This document shows positions 22,801 to 29,568 of a stretch of DNA of 64,000 nt, one piece after another. The stretch's first letter is position 1. Each line of letters starts with the position of its first letter. The translations under genes were made by a program, and so were the position numbers. The notes under the pieces were generated by a model. That model had not been told where the DNA came from. It saw nothing but the letters and a program-made list of their open reading frames with translations, and searched no databases. The DNA is from Pratylenchus scribneri (Eukaryota; Nematoda; Chromadorea; Rhabditida; Pratylenchidae): positions 5,208,001 to 5,272,000 of the forward strand of contig JAQSEB010000001.1 of assembly GCA_030063045.1 (NCBI GenBank), written 5' to 3'.

Positions 22801-23696
22801 TTCTTCTAAAACTGCATGAGTTAAACCATTTAAAACCGTTTCAGGTTTTTGGTTTAAAACTCATTTAGTTTTAAAAGCAAAACAGACAAAGCTTATATGA
22901 TTCGACGCGTCTCAATGAGCTCTACAAAAAAAAATATTAAATGGTTTGTCAGGTGAAAATCACTTTCTATATTATTAAAAGTTGGTCAATAAAAGAATTT
23001 AAATTTGTTAACAAAAAAAAGTTCCGAAAAAAAAACTTAAAAATTGCAATTTTTATTTTTAGTATGAATTCTGACAAAGAAATTGAATGGAATAAATAAA
23101 ATTTGTATTTTAATAGATAAATAAAAATCGAATAAAAATTAATTTTCGATGCCTACCTTTTTACAATCGCCATTCCACTTTTGACTGAGCATCCGATCGA
23201 AAACTTCACTGCTTCGACAAAGAATGAGACGATGTGCCGGATAACTGGGATTGAATTTTTGTCAATAATAAAATAAAGTGTATATTAAAAAAACGAACGT
23301 TTCATCGCCAACAGCCAAAGTTAAATCGGATCTAAAAAAAATTTAGAAATTAATTAATCGAATAAATAAAATTAACTTTATTAAATTTAAATTTTAAAAT
23401 AAAAATTAATTTAATAAAATAAAATTTTTATTATTTTCAAAATTTAATTTATTATATTTATAATTTTAAATATATTTCCAAAATTAATTTATTAAATTTA
23501 AATTATAAATATTTTAAAAATTAATTTAATTAAATTTTAAATATTTACATAATTTATTAAATTTAATTTATAAATATTTTTAAAAATAATTTTATAAAAC
23601 GAACAAATGACTATTGTTGTAATATTTGGCAAAATCGTTGAGTGCATCCCGATCATCCGCATAAATGTCCATGCCTATCAAGGGAATTTGTTCCAT
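4886..23696 (-). CDS. BTB-BACK domain protein interrupted by a BEL element in an intron
   Basis: Minus-strand exons in transcript order: 23696-23605, 23331-23299, 23244-23157, 22543-22394, 8172-7820, 6936-6787, 6742-6628, 5822-5602, 5063-4886. They sum to 1380 nt, giving 459 aa plus stop, and all phases agree. The BTB domain (about residues 25-125) reads SDLTLAVGDETYPAHRLILC, then SSEVFDRMLSQKW, then FGQFLRFLYCNHVVLN and LADKYNVIGLRK. The BACK domain follows (IDFAINYVLPELK to FIWESVLKWLNAP, then LPQIRFPFMSAEEL). The C-terminal 200 residues (IQWDKRI to NHGKI) match no family I can name; the overall plan recalls BTBD17-type proteins. Such proteins often act as Cul3 adaptors, but no specific role can be inferred. 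An alternative in-frame ATG lies upstream at 23774. The 14.2-kb intron (8173-22393) exists because of the retroelement; without it the intron would be about 0.7 kb. Confidence 0.85.
7055..7745. repeat. Intronic minisatellite, 24-25 bp unit, TTTCCGGAAA family
   Basis: About 28 copies of a unit of the form AATTAAGTTTTCCGGAAAGA plus TTTT lie within BTB-BACK intron 6937-7819. Each unit contains the palindromes TTCCGGAA and TTAATTAA or a near variant. A long artefactual reading frame crosses the array because the unit is often a multiple of 3. Related arrays lie in two other introns of the window. Confidence 0.95.
8368..9646 (-). repeat. 3' LTR of the BEL element
   Basis: This LTR is 1279 bp. It differs from the other LTR at only two positions that I found: T8576 versus A20785, and A8620 versus G20829. 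It contains four units of a 59-60 bp tandem repeat (about 8640-8880, each with CACACTGGCAGTG). It also has a minus-strand TATA-type box at 9349-9356, AATAAA signals on the minus strand at 9221-9226 and 8534-8539, and a copy of the primer-binding-site sequence at 8439-8452. The polyprotein stop codon (9638-9640) lies inside this LTR. Confidence 0.95.
9221..9226 (-). terminator. Candidate polyadenylation signal AATAAA in the 3' LTR
   Basis: The minus-strand AATAAA lies about 125 nt downstream of the TATA-type box, the position expected for a signal defining the R/U5 boundary. A second AATAAA at 8534-8539 is an alternative. Because the element shares orientation with its host gene, these signals could also end BTB-BACK pre-mRNA early. 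Confidence 0.45.
9638..10760 (-). other. Polyprotein tail: WW domain, Arg/Ser-rich region, PB1-like domain
   Basis: Downstream of the last envelope membrane segment the frame continues for about 370 residues from the WW domain. The WW domain reads LPDGWVTKRSGRGQLYYYD then QWEFP, with both signature tryptophans and the YYY core. A Ser/Thr-rich stretch follows, then RS/SR dipeptides (for example RRRSRSRSPIRR). The end carries an acidic OPCA-like loop, FLDDDQDTIDMHSDSDV, after a basic and aromatic first strand, as in PB1 domains. WW domains bind proline-rich ligands, RS regions are typical of splicing factors and PB1 domains pair with one another. What they do in this element is unknown. I know of no BEL/Pao element described with this combination, but I could not search. 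Confidence 0.8.
9638..20134 (-). CDS. Gag-Pol-Env polyprotein with C-terminal WW, RS and PB1-like domains
   Basis: A single ORF of 3498 codons with no internal stop or frameshift. Approximate domains: Gag with DUF1759-type segment (residues 245-400); two zinc knuckles (533-547, CX2CX4HX4C, and 550-563); DUF1758-type aspartic protease with FLDPGSQTSYI (about 695-710); reverse transcriptase with catalytic YVDN (about 1108); RNase H (about 1270-1405, FTDASEQAF and CDSQ); integrase with HX4H and CX2C zinc site, then the D/D/E triad around LDYLG, SDNAPHF and the E of GGVYERL (about 1580-1768); DUF5641-like (1890-1925); envelope region (about 2035-2990); WW domain (3126-3158); Arg/Ser-rich region (about 3300-3370); PB1-like domain (about 3400-3460). 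The start ATG follows a 442-nt leader. Gag, Pol and Env share one frame, so separation must depend on proteolysis or internal processing. The last three codons and the stop lie in the 3' LTR. Confidence 0.95.
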   Translation of the reverse strand: MSEIIRERLNPFIAKLRTKYTEVENGLAAEDPTDDDVIQFRADVYQLNSTIQRAESLMREWQQYIAGMQPDERDAETTLCRNFPPARANPRTEDDPTLILLIERASDLVEQSQSYLVQCDERKRVQNQKPPTQQQPTQPKPAQQPQFNNEPQDDDVDFWATGQPPRNGNFEAGQHNEGHREARQNFSNQFHQNENRRQHVQFDNQDFEWAPPKMAGGTPGSTNATQFSANATQFSTTFRPFKLEPPKFDGNPREWATFWLAFDRAVDSQPIPAYEKHICLLQSLVKDSPARKAVEAYPPSDKNYETVVNILTERFGDTKALREELIAELLHLPMAANSLSSLRSLAEHVERICLQLEAPKTRNSAQDEIVCGIIRSKLPRPVLETLINWEEEAFGDWTLKELRLGLKRIVQRKERLERSINTLRPQEPEPRKTGHQEHQRQRFNQSDNRPRHYQQHRSPQETRVFAATTQPPQPTSPAAEPNPPEPPREQQAPHRSNNQQGCSLCFVGRWHKPSRCNVYKTAEEKRNRLREQKRCFNCLREGHLVYDCPDQRRCSNCGQRHHFVVCTSPPRERRKASPAEHNPNAAPQPNQGRPQPKPRLTGANTEPMGPTRNEQRPTQVTHTTMGITPEQPDESQEDESSQLTAHNEELAPAEESPESEPITAVSIRPPTPGRTILMTRTINVRAAISREPIPAVVFLDPGSQTSYITSSLIAQLGLRKGQTHEMCVHVLGGNEQPLRFRSARYNVQLQRTDGQWERVELSGINQITTRMEIHEWTGNEEEPHLDIPHRVIQMQMNSPDILIGIRQFWDFFISRIPIERGLYLIQTIIGPVIGGHASLSSSPRGSTSLMAINPSNQEQMPTAAAIEDFWNLESIGIKEDPAFDDDVVAERMLVNSIRREPDGRYIVRWPWRNPCPELPSNFPMAFRRLSSTLRRLQENPEQLAKYHQDIIDKIGPGIIEEAQRNTAGREHYLPHHAVITPKKLRIVYDASAHPRGQACLNDCLYRGPVLLPDLAGLLIRFRCCSIPVLADVEKAFLMIGLEPEEREVCKFLWVRDPIKPLTPQNLVIYRFCRVAFGVISAPFVLAGVVRHLLESYGKEQDAVQFWNVYVDNVLMECESKEEAVTKAKIAKQVFNSAQMNLREYVSNSQEVMDTIPMEDRLNQPIAKVLGLSWNTEADDIRFAFPSEEATQPHTRRNVLSLLASIFDPLGLIAPCLLEAKKFFQQLWDTAHGWDESITEKDADKWTSILHQWHNQSLIVPRQSTLGMDAQLQLHIFTDASEQAFATSAYLRSEGMDQVKACLIFSKSRLKPKKAKETLTIPRMELLGLLLGVRAKAFILQQLRRPITSIHVWCDSQIVLARIRAKEAQPVFVENRLREIRQHPDCIFHYVNTVDNPADIASRGSTPEQLTQQRLWWHGPTWLIQSEEAWPNEIRINLQPDPDEAEELPDESPSNEAAFVALNQGEPLIDPAKFSSWLTLLGTIILVLRFIKQRSPSFTFPISIGGGFSAADYSTAKRIIIRLEQQKYTNELRQHRTFVDSDGLLRLQTRIDHNAGPDAPIQPLLLPPHSNVTTLIILDVHKNLKHAGVDWTLTEILGQYWFRQARRTVKKALKKCRRCCLVNSPKYALPPMPPLPSDRVQRRRPFTSIGLDYLGPTVAKMHGQPIKVWIALITCLTTRAVYLEPTTDLSSASLINVLRRFISRRGKPFRILSDNAPHFVLTSKALKALTKADNPGLADFAAQREIHWHFIPQLSPWSGGVYERLVALVKHCLQRTLGRQILPYDELNAFLAEAEASINSRPLTTVSDAEGAPIPLRPVDFLQCGAISHLETNDTDWDPDDRRLPPHQKLAALWKGTQQAIEGYWTRWTKEYLLVLRERSGWTHHGPRRQITAQPTVGDVVLVEEDFRPRNTWPLARIVELNGTPPNVRSVKLRMTNGRELTRPINRLCPLETCPTTAEPNRTLEPVDDPPRPPIEPVTEVVQPTGEGVGPNASNEPKPSTYVVPTNAQKVAEFLASERQGTANQEPTQPSQHGMITRRRTKALGLLGNTLTLCLLIAVSFQSTSAHLTTNCTQCSLRCTDIGVHVKSPPEIQKMEICCMGTCWARPTATSFMFELPRELLINDYECSAHFWHDATCDTFAHIQCPALDECTLIDCTLCWDLITNPSCRPATAMAVIGSSLAIFFSILGFLWSFCLRIHAGAWLFYKICAFVCSGPIRFMNWVTGRTLANPSTKEMEANLKAGVKAAKRGINLVKREARGFQRATVNRIRMPPLIYVCLQLAALFHWAYSGSETIAVVTHSESCKRAQDGLHCTINSATTLTLLPAGQSSTLLLKDEHGIALGMLTLSFKTLQMQCLQRSEAWLRSYRINTLAVKRCPRAGSCRGDHCARVRPNSIVPELREANEYPGNAFCIDSSSFWHNECGLPASACLYYRWYAKPSSYEPFELVSCPLWDVTIHASVLLEGSGGFNQQTEITLHPGMTQRWGNISLTPLAFSIPPVPVLGSKFLTNGRSVAIVDRMPDDLHCADESNARSFNCSLAANACQECAPNHDTGSVTCHCRDLDLEGIIENPAARLPLTLAKVHLRNDGPAIYAQHAYSPIQVHVQMKDLKLILEFRDSKCWVEPIKLSGCYKCPTGAQFQFQCKTDWGDALAKVECLDGTLFAAQCAPNGTEQRIVLPFDHSLVQTRCTVDCPAGETTFNLSAELHYIPLKRQFGHRQRTSERVDPAPEEGWQWPMDFQFDPFAIVRLWANLPLFFIFALSLGLGLLILYFAIKFSPAFRAYRMLMWLFMNQPNRPAGLHTALITFVCLLTPFPAWAERDNFDTSIMWETVNRLMDMIPSLSYAEYDFLITLLAIIAAIWLIIVSLLVLRRLHRRYKRWRRAAHYPPQVEYQMGAMRQLSVTGFSLALLGVTSSTACPVPAPTPGPTMDSQSQSQTSTPVEIIAWTMFGCLLFTTALFWCSRRLQRRKPPLEASMAALALCLLLLSAEATAGNNRTHPQGSDDSENSVLLDDQHQEEEIAAANIRRFDPADTAQPLGSKHPPKADEDAIPKAKFANRTKPFAPVTNTQSSTSSAFLAINNTSAVTVSSLKPAEIAASLKQQVATEKAKHQSTNQQQVDAKQQAFFHDELPDGWVTKRSGRGQLYYYDTHTQRSQWEFPTQWQAAWDRTEEATQPQPAQALTKRPPIFAPSNDTGSNKTNQRQVPTATTKSTVSSNSKAISAAMTKQPPTVPSSSKSAAANTQRTGPSQSTGSSSSKGAAPTGPRLSSSVVVPPATQAAMAKSAHHHSSARRSANNSPARRSTYTRGTTRRRSRSRSPIRRSNSRHRRSSHRNSYDRSAHNERDSPRRSNNNRRSPSPQRRSEQPPHSHHQEDRRQSNPMVAPLVKAHQPTVAPFYTAKVEAKQQCRFITMDKIGIKPLRAAVESTFPGFKGKIAFLDDDQDTIDMHSDSDVICAFNLKQVPKFVLTEQPVVKQEQIEVLVIEDEDGPTENSARPGDCR
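11150..14040 (-). other. Envelope-like region, phlebovirus Gc type
   Basis: The region begins after the DUF5641-like domain with an internal signal-peptide-like segment (LLGNTLTLCLLIAVSFQSTS, about residue 2040). It is Cys-rich, with predicted membrane segments near residues 2170-2193, 2749-2773, 2795-2815, 2843-2872, 2940-2965 and 2973-2990. The section at about 2400-2440 has a paired-Cys hydrophobic and aromatic loop, and about 2627-2657 has a GC..C..GA pattern. Both are typical of the class II fusion glycoproteins (phlebovirus Gc/G2 type) that nematode BEL elements such as Cer7 are known to carry. Several N-x-S/T sites are present. The region is intact in frame. Whether particles form cannot be told from sequence. 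Confidence 0.75.
20135..20576 (-). repeat. BEL leader with 86-bp tandem repeats
   Basis: This is the untranslated leader between the primer-binding site and the polyprotein ATG. It contains about three and a half copies of an 86-bp unit. Equivalent points lie at 20288, 20374 and 20460 (CTGTCGGCAGAAGGACAG), with a more diverged unit from about 20175. Each unit has inverted copies of short words (CTCTCGGCAG and CAGGAGGAGAG), so strong RNA structure such as a packaging signal or IRES is possible. The ORFs across it in other frames are repeat artefacts. Confidence 0.9.
20555..20572 (-). promoter_or_regulatory. Primer-binding site of the BEL element
   Basis: On the minus strand, 4 nt after the 5' LTR end, the sequence TGGTGCCACGACCCGGGA begins with TGG, the complement of a tRNA 3' CCA end. 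This fixes the primer tRNA tail as TCCCGGGTCGTGGCACCA. I do not assign the tRNA species. Confidence 0.8.
20577..21855 (-). repeat. 5' LTR of the BEL element
   Basis: This LTR is 1279 bp and is the promoter copy in the element's sense. It carries the 59-60 bp repeats at about 20850-21090, the TATA-type box at 21558-21565 and an internal primer-binding-site-like copy at about 20648-20661. Right-hand flank is TAAAA at 21856-21860. Confidence 0.95.
21558..21565 (-). promoter_or_regulatory. Candidate TATA box in the 5' LTR
   Basis: The minus strand reads CCGCCCCTATATAAGCATTC: a TATATAAG box with a G+C-rich flank. Transcription would begin about 30 nt further on, near 21530. It is the only strong TATA-like word I saw in the LTR. 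Confidence 0.55.
21958..22145. repeat. Inverted-repeat element, GGTAC family, copy 1
   Basis: The left end is CGGTACTTTCGTATTATCCG; the right end is its imperfect complement (CTGCACCCAGATAATTAATT then ACCG). Similar ends occur at 48332-48749 and 63441-63652. It lies in the BTB-BACK intron just beyond the BEL insertion. It is too short to code for anything. Confidence 0.6.
22740..22960. repeat. Degenerate palindromic MITE related to the 41.3-kb element
   Basis: This segment contains GACGCGTCTCAATGAGCTCT followed by ACAAA, closely resembling GATGCGTCTCGATGAGATCT in the element at 41.3-41.7 kb, with repeated GGTTTAAA and TTTAAACC words around it. It lies in the BTB-BACK intron between 22543 and 23157. 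Its ends are not resolved. Confidence 0.4.
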
Positions 23697-24180
23697 ATTT
23701 AATGTGAACAAAATACACGGAATTGGAAAGGAATGGAAGGGGAAATGGACTATTCCGCCGGCGGGCTGATTCAAAATAAATAATGTGGTGGGCGGAATTA
23801 TTCCGGCGGCGGGTGGACAAAATGGAAAAATGAGGGAAGGGAATAGCCGCCCCGGAGCCCGGACAAAAGGATAAATTGGAAAGGGGGGGGGGGACTATTC
23901 GAAAGTGGGGATTATGACCATTCTATCCCCGGTCCGCGCGCATTTTCCCCCAAAATTCTCCCAAAATTCCCTTCTACCCTAATACCAATACCAACCATTG
24001 GTTGTCGCCACCATCGTCGTCGCCCCATTTTGTCCACCTTCTTGCCCTCTTTCGTACATCATTGACGACGATGACAAAGAAGAGTCATTGGTGGTTTTGT
24101 TGGTCATCGTTGAAAATGTTGTCGTCCCTTCATCCCGTCGACCGTTGTTGCTGTAGAGCATCATTTTGTGTGTGTATCCT
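23697..24180. other. Upstream region of the BTB-BACK gene
   Basis: Likely promoter and 5' UTR region for the minus-strand BTB-BACK gene. It includes a 10-G run near 23883. An open frame on the minus strand at 23979-24245 is Ser/Thr/Gly-rich and lacks the splice and homology support that would make it an upstream exon. Confidence 0.35.
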
Positions 24181-24820
24181 TGCGGGAAATTTTCGCTGTG
24201 TGTGGAAAAGTGGTTGAAAATTGAAAATTCAAAAGGACGAATCAATATAGCAAAGATGCGGAAAAGGGAAGAGAATTGGGGCAGTGAGGGATTTTGGAAA
24301 GGGATGTTCGGCTGGCAGGAATTTCAATTAGAATTTCCCTAATTTTCGTTGGGAATTATTGGGAAAAATATTTATTAAATTTATTAATATATCTAATTAA
24401 TTAAGGGATTTTGCGGGAAATTTTCACTGTGTGTGGAAAAGTGGGTGAAAATTGAAAATTCGAAAGGACGAATCAATAAAGCGCGAAAATAGGACGAGAA
24501 TTAGGGCAGTTGAGAGATTTGGGAAAGGGGAAGGCGGGAAGGATGTTCGGCTGGCAGAAATGGATTGGAAGGGGCGGCGGCTGGTAATTGGAATTTTGTA
24601 GAGGAAGTATACTTAATTTTGGTTGAAATTAATGAGAAAATTTTTCAAAATTATAAAAATATCTAGTTAATTAAAGTGGGTAAAAATTGAAAATTCCTGA
24701 AAGGACAAATCAATACACAGAGCGAAGGTGCGGAAAATGGGACGGGAATTGGGGCAGCGGGATTTGAGAAAGGAAAAAGGATGTTCGGCTGGCAGAATTG
24801 GTTGGAATGGGCTAATAGTT
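24180..24820. repeat. Three direct copies of a unit of about 235-250 bp
   Basis: Copies begin near 24180, 24415 and 24665. Shared words, in order: GCGGGAAATTTTC (copies 1 and 2), GTGAAAATTGAAAATTC or a close variant, GGACGAATCAATA, GAATTGGGGCAG or variant, and GATGTTCGGCTGGCAG. Copies are diverged and separated by AT-rich spacers. No coding frame is shared. Confidence 0.75.
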
Positions 24821-27671
24821 AATGAATTTAAAAGTTGCTACTTTAGAAGAATGCTTCACATTAAAAATGAAATAAAACTTATTAATAATTAAAATGGTAA
24901 ATTGATTTTTTAATGTTAATTAATTCAACTATATTTTGGCCATAAAAACATTGATTTCGAGAGTTGACCTTCTTATAAAAACAATAAAAAAAGAGTAAAG
25001 AATAACAGCAACAATTATTATTTTATCAGCAAACTTTTTAATAAAATTACTTTGTTATCAAAATTTCTGTCCTTTGATTTTTGGGAGCATGTGAATTTAT
25101 TTTAAGCAGCCAGCCGATTGGCGATTTTGAGAGAATGGAAAAAGGAAAGTGGGAAAGGTGGCCGGCGGACCACTGACTGGTACCAAATATTTTCTTTTTT
25201 AACCAATTTTATTTGTTTGTCCAATTTGATGAATTTAATTGGGCCATAAAATGGAATGTAATTTTAAATTAAAATAATTTTTAAAAATTGTGAAAATTAA
25301 TTGATATTAGTATGGAAATTTGTTAAACATTTTTAGGTTCAAATTTGGTCATTTTAAAAATATTATTAGTAAATTTTAGGCTTTAATTTGAAATTATATA
25401 TTTAAGCAATAAATTAAGTGGTAAATTTTATAGCCAAAATAAGAATTTTGATTTTTTAGCGAATTTTTATAAAAATTTATAATTTTTTAAAAAAATTTTA
25501 AATTGTAAAAACAAAAATTTAAAATTTGGATTTCAAATGTTTTTAAAGGAATTTTTAAAGATGTCCAAAAAATCATCATTTAAAAATCTATCTTTTTATC
25601 ATTTAAATTATATTTTATTAATAAGATAGGAAAATATTTCGAGTTAAAAATAAATTTACTAAAAATTTAAATTGTCAAAAAGTAATATTTTATGGATTTC
25701 TAAATTTTTTAAAGAATTTCTATGGATGAAGAAACTTTGATCAAAAAATGTCCAAAAATTAACGTTTAAAAATCATCTTTTAAAAAATGGAAATTACATT
25801 TTGAATGAGCAATCTAATGCTTCGAAGATAGGAAAATGCTATGGGGCGGCCAAAAATCCGTTCAAAATTTTAGGGGAAATTTGAACGCTGATTCACCAAA
25901 AAATGGGGGATTTTGATGAGACTCGCCTTTCCCAAAAAATGTCCCCAAAAGGCCAAAAGGATGTTTGAAGGTGTGTAATAAAAAATAAAATCAGATGAAT
26001 TGATGGGGCAACAAAAAAATTGGGTGGGGAAAATTTTTGAAAATGTGCGCATAAAGATGGGCAAAAAGGAAAAGAGGAAATCCATCAAATTGGGAAAATT
26101 GGGTTGCACACATCTGCGCGCCCCATTCTTTTTCAAATGGAGAAATTTTTCTATTAAAAAATTCGATTTTCTTTAGAGCAATTAATAAAATGGAAATAAA
26201 TTTTGGGTACAAAATCAGCTGATGAAAATTATTTAATAAAATTCTTTAATTTATTTAGAAAATTTGTATATTAAAAAATAAAAATTTAAAATATCTGATA
26301 TATATTTGAGACCAAGCAACTTGGCCATAAGGAGAAATTTGGCCATAATTTTAATTTTTAATCCATTAAATCTCTTTCCCTTTAAATGAATTTTTCAATT
26401 AAATCCTAGAAATCCAGAGATATTAATTTTTAAAGGAAATTTTTAAAAATGTGCACATAAATGGGAAAAAAAGAGAAAATCCATCAAAATGGAAAATTAT
26501 TATTTTTGAAGTAGAAGAGAGGAGATAATTGGTAAAAAAATTCGATTTTCCTTTAAGCAATTAATAATGAATGGAAATAAATTTATTTAAACAAAATCAG
26601 CTGATTAAATTTATTTAATATTCCTTATTTTTAAAAACAGCAGATTTATATTTTAGGCCAAACTTAGCCATAAAGAGAATTTTGGTCTTAGAAATTGGCC
26701 ATAGATAAGAAAGAATTTTCAAATTAGTCTAATTTTGCTATTTTGTGACTGAAAAATGCTCATTTTTGAATACGAAAATTTTGAGATATTTTCAAAATTT
26801 TAAGGAGAAATTTGTCCTTGGAATTGGAATTGGCTAGGCAAGAAACGAATTCATAAACTCAAATTTTGACATTTTGTGAATACATATTTATAGATACGAA
26901 AATTTTGCGATATTTTCAAAATTTAATCCATTAATCCATTCTCTTTTAAATGAATTTTTTTAATTAAAATTATTAATCAGAAAAAAAGGGGAAAATTGGC
27001 CACAAATATTCGTTGTTATTCCTTCCAAAAAATATAAAAAAAATAATCAAATGTTTGCCTGAATGGAAAAAAGTGTTGATTGATTTTGAGAGTACTATTG
27101 TTGTTCGGATTTACGAATAACGGGGAAAAGAGAGGGGAAAATTGGAGTCAATTTATTCTCCGCAAAAAATATTCCCCGCAACAACCATCATTTTTTGGCC
27201 GTGAGTTGCAATTGTGTGTTCACGGTTATTATATGACATTGAAGAACGGGGTAGTCCCAAAAAAGAACCAACAAATTCCAATTTATTCCCTCCTATTCGT
27301 TGCATTTGATCGTTGCATTATACCTTCCATCCCCCCAAATTTTTTATTATCTTCTCCGAACAATCATTCATCCCTCCATCCAATTCGTGTTCCCCATTGA
27401 ACATTAGTGTGTCGACAATTGTGCGTGGAAAAATTGGAACTGCGAACAACAGCAAAAACTAGTAGAAAAAATGTTATGTTCGTTTCAGCGGATTATAATT
27501 CGTATAAATTTATTTATGTTGAATTTTTATTTATTTGAAATATTTGGAATAAAAATTGGCTTTTTTAGTGAATTATATTATAAATATTTTGATTTTTGAC
27601 ATACTATGTATAGTAATATTTTCAGTAAAATTATTTGAATTAAAAATTGGCCAATTAAAAATGGTTAGAAT
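24821..27671. other. Long AT-rich intergenic region with a local duplication
   Basis: I see no supported gene. Segments near 26035-26250 and 26445-26640 are diverged direct copies (shared words CCATCAAA, AAAAATTCGATTTTC and ACAAAATCAGCTGAT). The open frame at 27080-27400 (+) has no homology or splice support. Confidence 0.5.
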
Positions 27672-28065
27672 TAGTGCGGTTGGAGTCATTTCCATCTCGG
27701 CCATTTCCGTCTCAGCGAGTTTGACGAACCATAGCTCATCAGCCAAGTAATCTATCAAAATTATCTAAAGTGCATCTTATAGCCCTATGTATTAGCTATC
27801 AATTGGTATATTGATCATCTAAAACTGTAATGTTTTGGCCAAGTTATGGCCATAAATACAAAAATAAAGAGATTTTTAAACATTTTTGGCCACAACTTGG
27901 CCAAAACTTTGCATTTTTGGATGATCAATATATCAATGGATAGCCAATAATTAGGGCTATTAAATGCACTTTAAATCATTAAAATTGGTTTATTGGGTGG
28001 CGAGCTGCAGCTTGTCAAAATCTCTGAGACGGAAGTGGCGAGACGGAAATGTCCCTCGCCGAGAA
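27672..28065. repeat. Long-arm inverted-repeat element (about 180-bp arms)
   Basis: Nearly the whole element is palindromic. The outer arms carry GTCATTTCCATCTCGG on the left against the complement of GACGGAAATGTCCCTCGCCG on the right. The inner arms carry TATATTGATCATC and GTTTTGGCCAAGTT against their complements. It has a short central spacer and no coding capacity, and could form a very long RNA hairpin if transcribed. Confidence 0.75.
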
Positions 28066-28511
28066 AATATTTATCCGCAATATTAATGGGAGATGCTATT
28101 TATTTTGTCAATAAAATCAGCAGATTATTATACCCACAAATTTTCGTGTAGAAAAATCATCCTTTTATAGGATAATCGAAATTAAATACTCAGCTAGCTT
28201 AATTTATACATAATCTAATTCATTGTCTAATTAATAAGTCTTAATATTCTACCTCGTTATGGCTTAAATGCCATAAAAATTACTGATTTTTCATCAAGAA
28301 AGTTGTTGATAAAATAATATTTCCAAATATATATTTGTTTCATTATCATCAATATCACATCAAAAATATTTATTTTCAATTGAAAATGCTCAAAAATAGA
28401 GAAATAAATGAGTGAAAATTAATTTGATTTTCCACAATTTATTTTGGCCATCCAATTTGGGGCAGAATTCATCCATTCATTGTTCTCGCATCGGAATTTA
28501 TTAAAATTCAT
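28066..28511. other. AT-rich spacer
   Basis: Non-coding as far as I can see. It separates the inverted-repeat element from the 3' end of the small lysine-rich gene and probably includes that gene's 3' UTR. Confidence 0.4.
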
Positions 28512-28702
28512 TCATTTCTTGTCCTTCTTCTTTCCTTTCGGCGGATTTTCATCTTTCTTCGGTGGCGGATTCTTCTTTTCCTTTTTCCTTATTTTGCCGC
28601 GTTCACGAGGACCACCGAGATCTAAAAATTTATAATTTAATTTTCCAATTTAATTTTTATTCTTTAATTACGACCTTCCTTTTTCCCAGTTTGACTATCC
28701 AT
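28512..28702 (-). CDS. Small lysine/proline-rich protein, 45 aa
   Basis: Two exons on the minus strand, 28702-28675 and 28621-28512, joined by a 53-bp GT-AG intron in consistent phase, give 45 residues. The protein starts MDSQTGKKEDLGGPRERGKI and continues with alternating KK, PPP and KKD words to the end (KGKKKDKK). The composition suggests a nuclear or nucleic-acid-associated protein or an intrinsically disordered chaperone-like peptide, but no family is recognised. The sharp codon structure and clean intron in such AT-rich DNA are the reasons for calling it. Confidence 0.6.
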
Positions 28703-29568
28703 TTTACAGAATTTTCAGCAGCAGGTATTGAAGTCTAATTTGTTGTTCAAAAACCAAAATGATCGATCAAAATTCCAATTAATAATCTGAAATTATTAAA
28801 ATAATAATTAATGATAAAACCAATATTTTTTTAAAGTTTCCGATGTAGATTTCAAAATTTGAGCAATACGCAATTTTTACGTATACATCTGGCAATTTGT
28901 AAGGGATATTTTATTTATAAACCACCCAAAATTTTAATAGAAATTTTGCAAAAATTTTAACTAGCTAACTTAAAGAAAAATAGAATCTGGAATGGGTTGA
29001 ATAAACAGAGGAAATCTTAAAGCTATTAGCTAACTTCATAAAATGAAAATAAAAATGAATGAATCCATTTTTATAATGCCGTCTAAGTCCACATTTTTTC
29101 CATTAAAAACATATTTCGAAAACATGGAAGGGTTGATGCGGATTGTTGTTGACTTTGCAAAAATGGCCAAACCATAAACACCAATTCCGGATTCCGCCCA
29201 TTTTCCTTTATGTCACCAATGTGTCCAAATTTTATTTACAAAGCATTGTGTCAGTTTATTTTCATATTTCTTCATATTATTTTCTTACTTTTTGTTTGTT
29301 GTGTACTTTATTTGGTTTTATTCTATTACAAAGAATGTTCCATTGTTGATGGTCTTTTCGGTTTATTAATCCAAAATAACATTTTTGATGATTCATTTAA
29401 GTTTTAAAAGGTGAATTCGTCATTTCAAATTGAATAATGATAAATATAAAATATATTTTTGGTACAAAATTTATTTGTTTTTTACAAAAATGGGGCATTA
29501 TTTATTTTAATTCAAATAATTATAAATGCTAATTGAAACAAATTAATTTTATTTTATTTGAAATTATA
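28703..29568. other. AT-rich spacer between two minus-strand genes
   Basis: It should hold the promoter of the 45-aa gene and the 3' UTR of the 311-aa secreted protein gene. A plus-strand open frame at 29143-29407 is hydrophobic and phenylalanine-rich and is probably chance AT-rich reading. Confidence 0.4.

Noticed and set aside
23979..24245. Minus-strand Ser/Thr/Gly-rich ORF upstream of the BTB-BACK gene
   Set aside because: No donor/acceptor pair links it to the gene, and the sequence is low-complexity. A 5' UTR or chance ORF is more likely.
27080..27400. 106-codon plus-strand ORF
   Set aside because: It has no recognisable content, no splice support and no partner exon. Its composition matches surrounding non-coding DNA.
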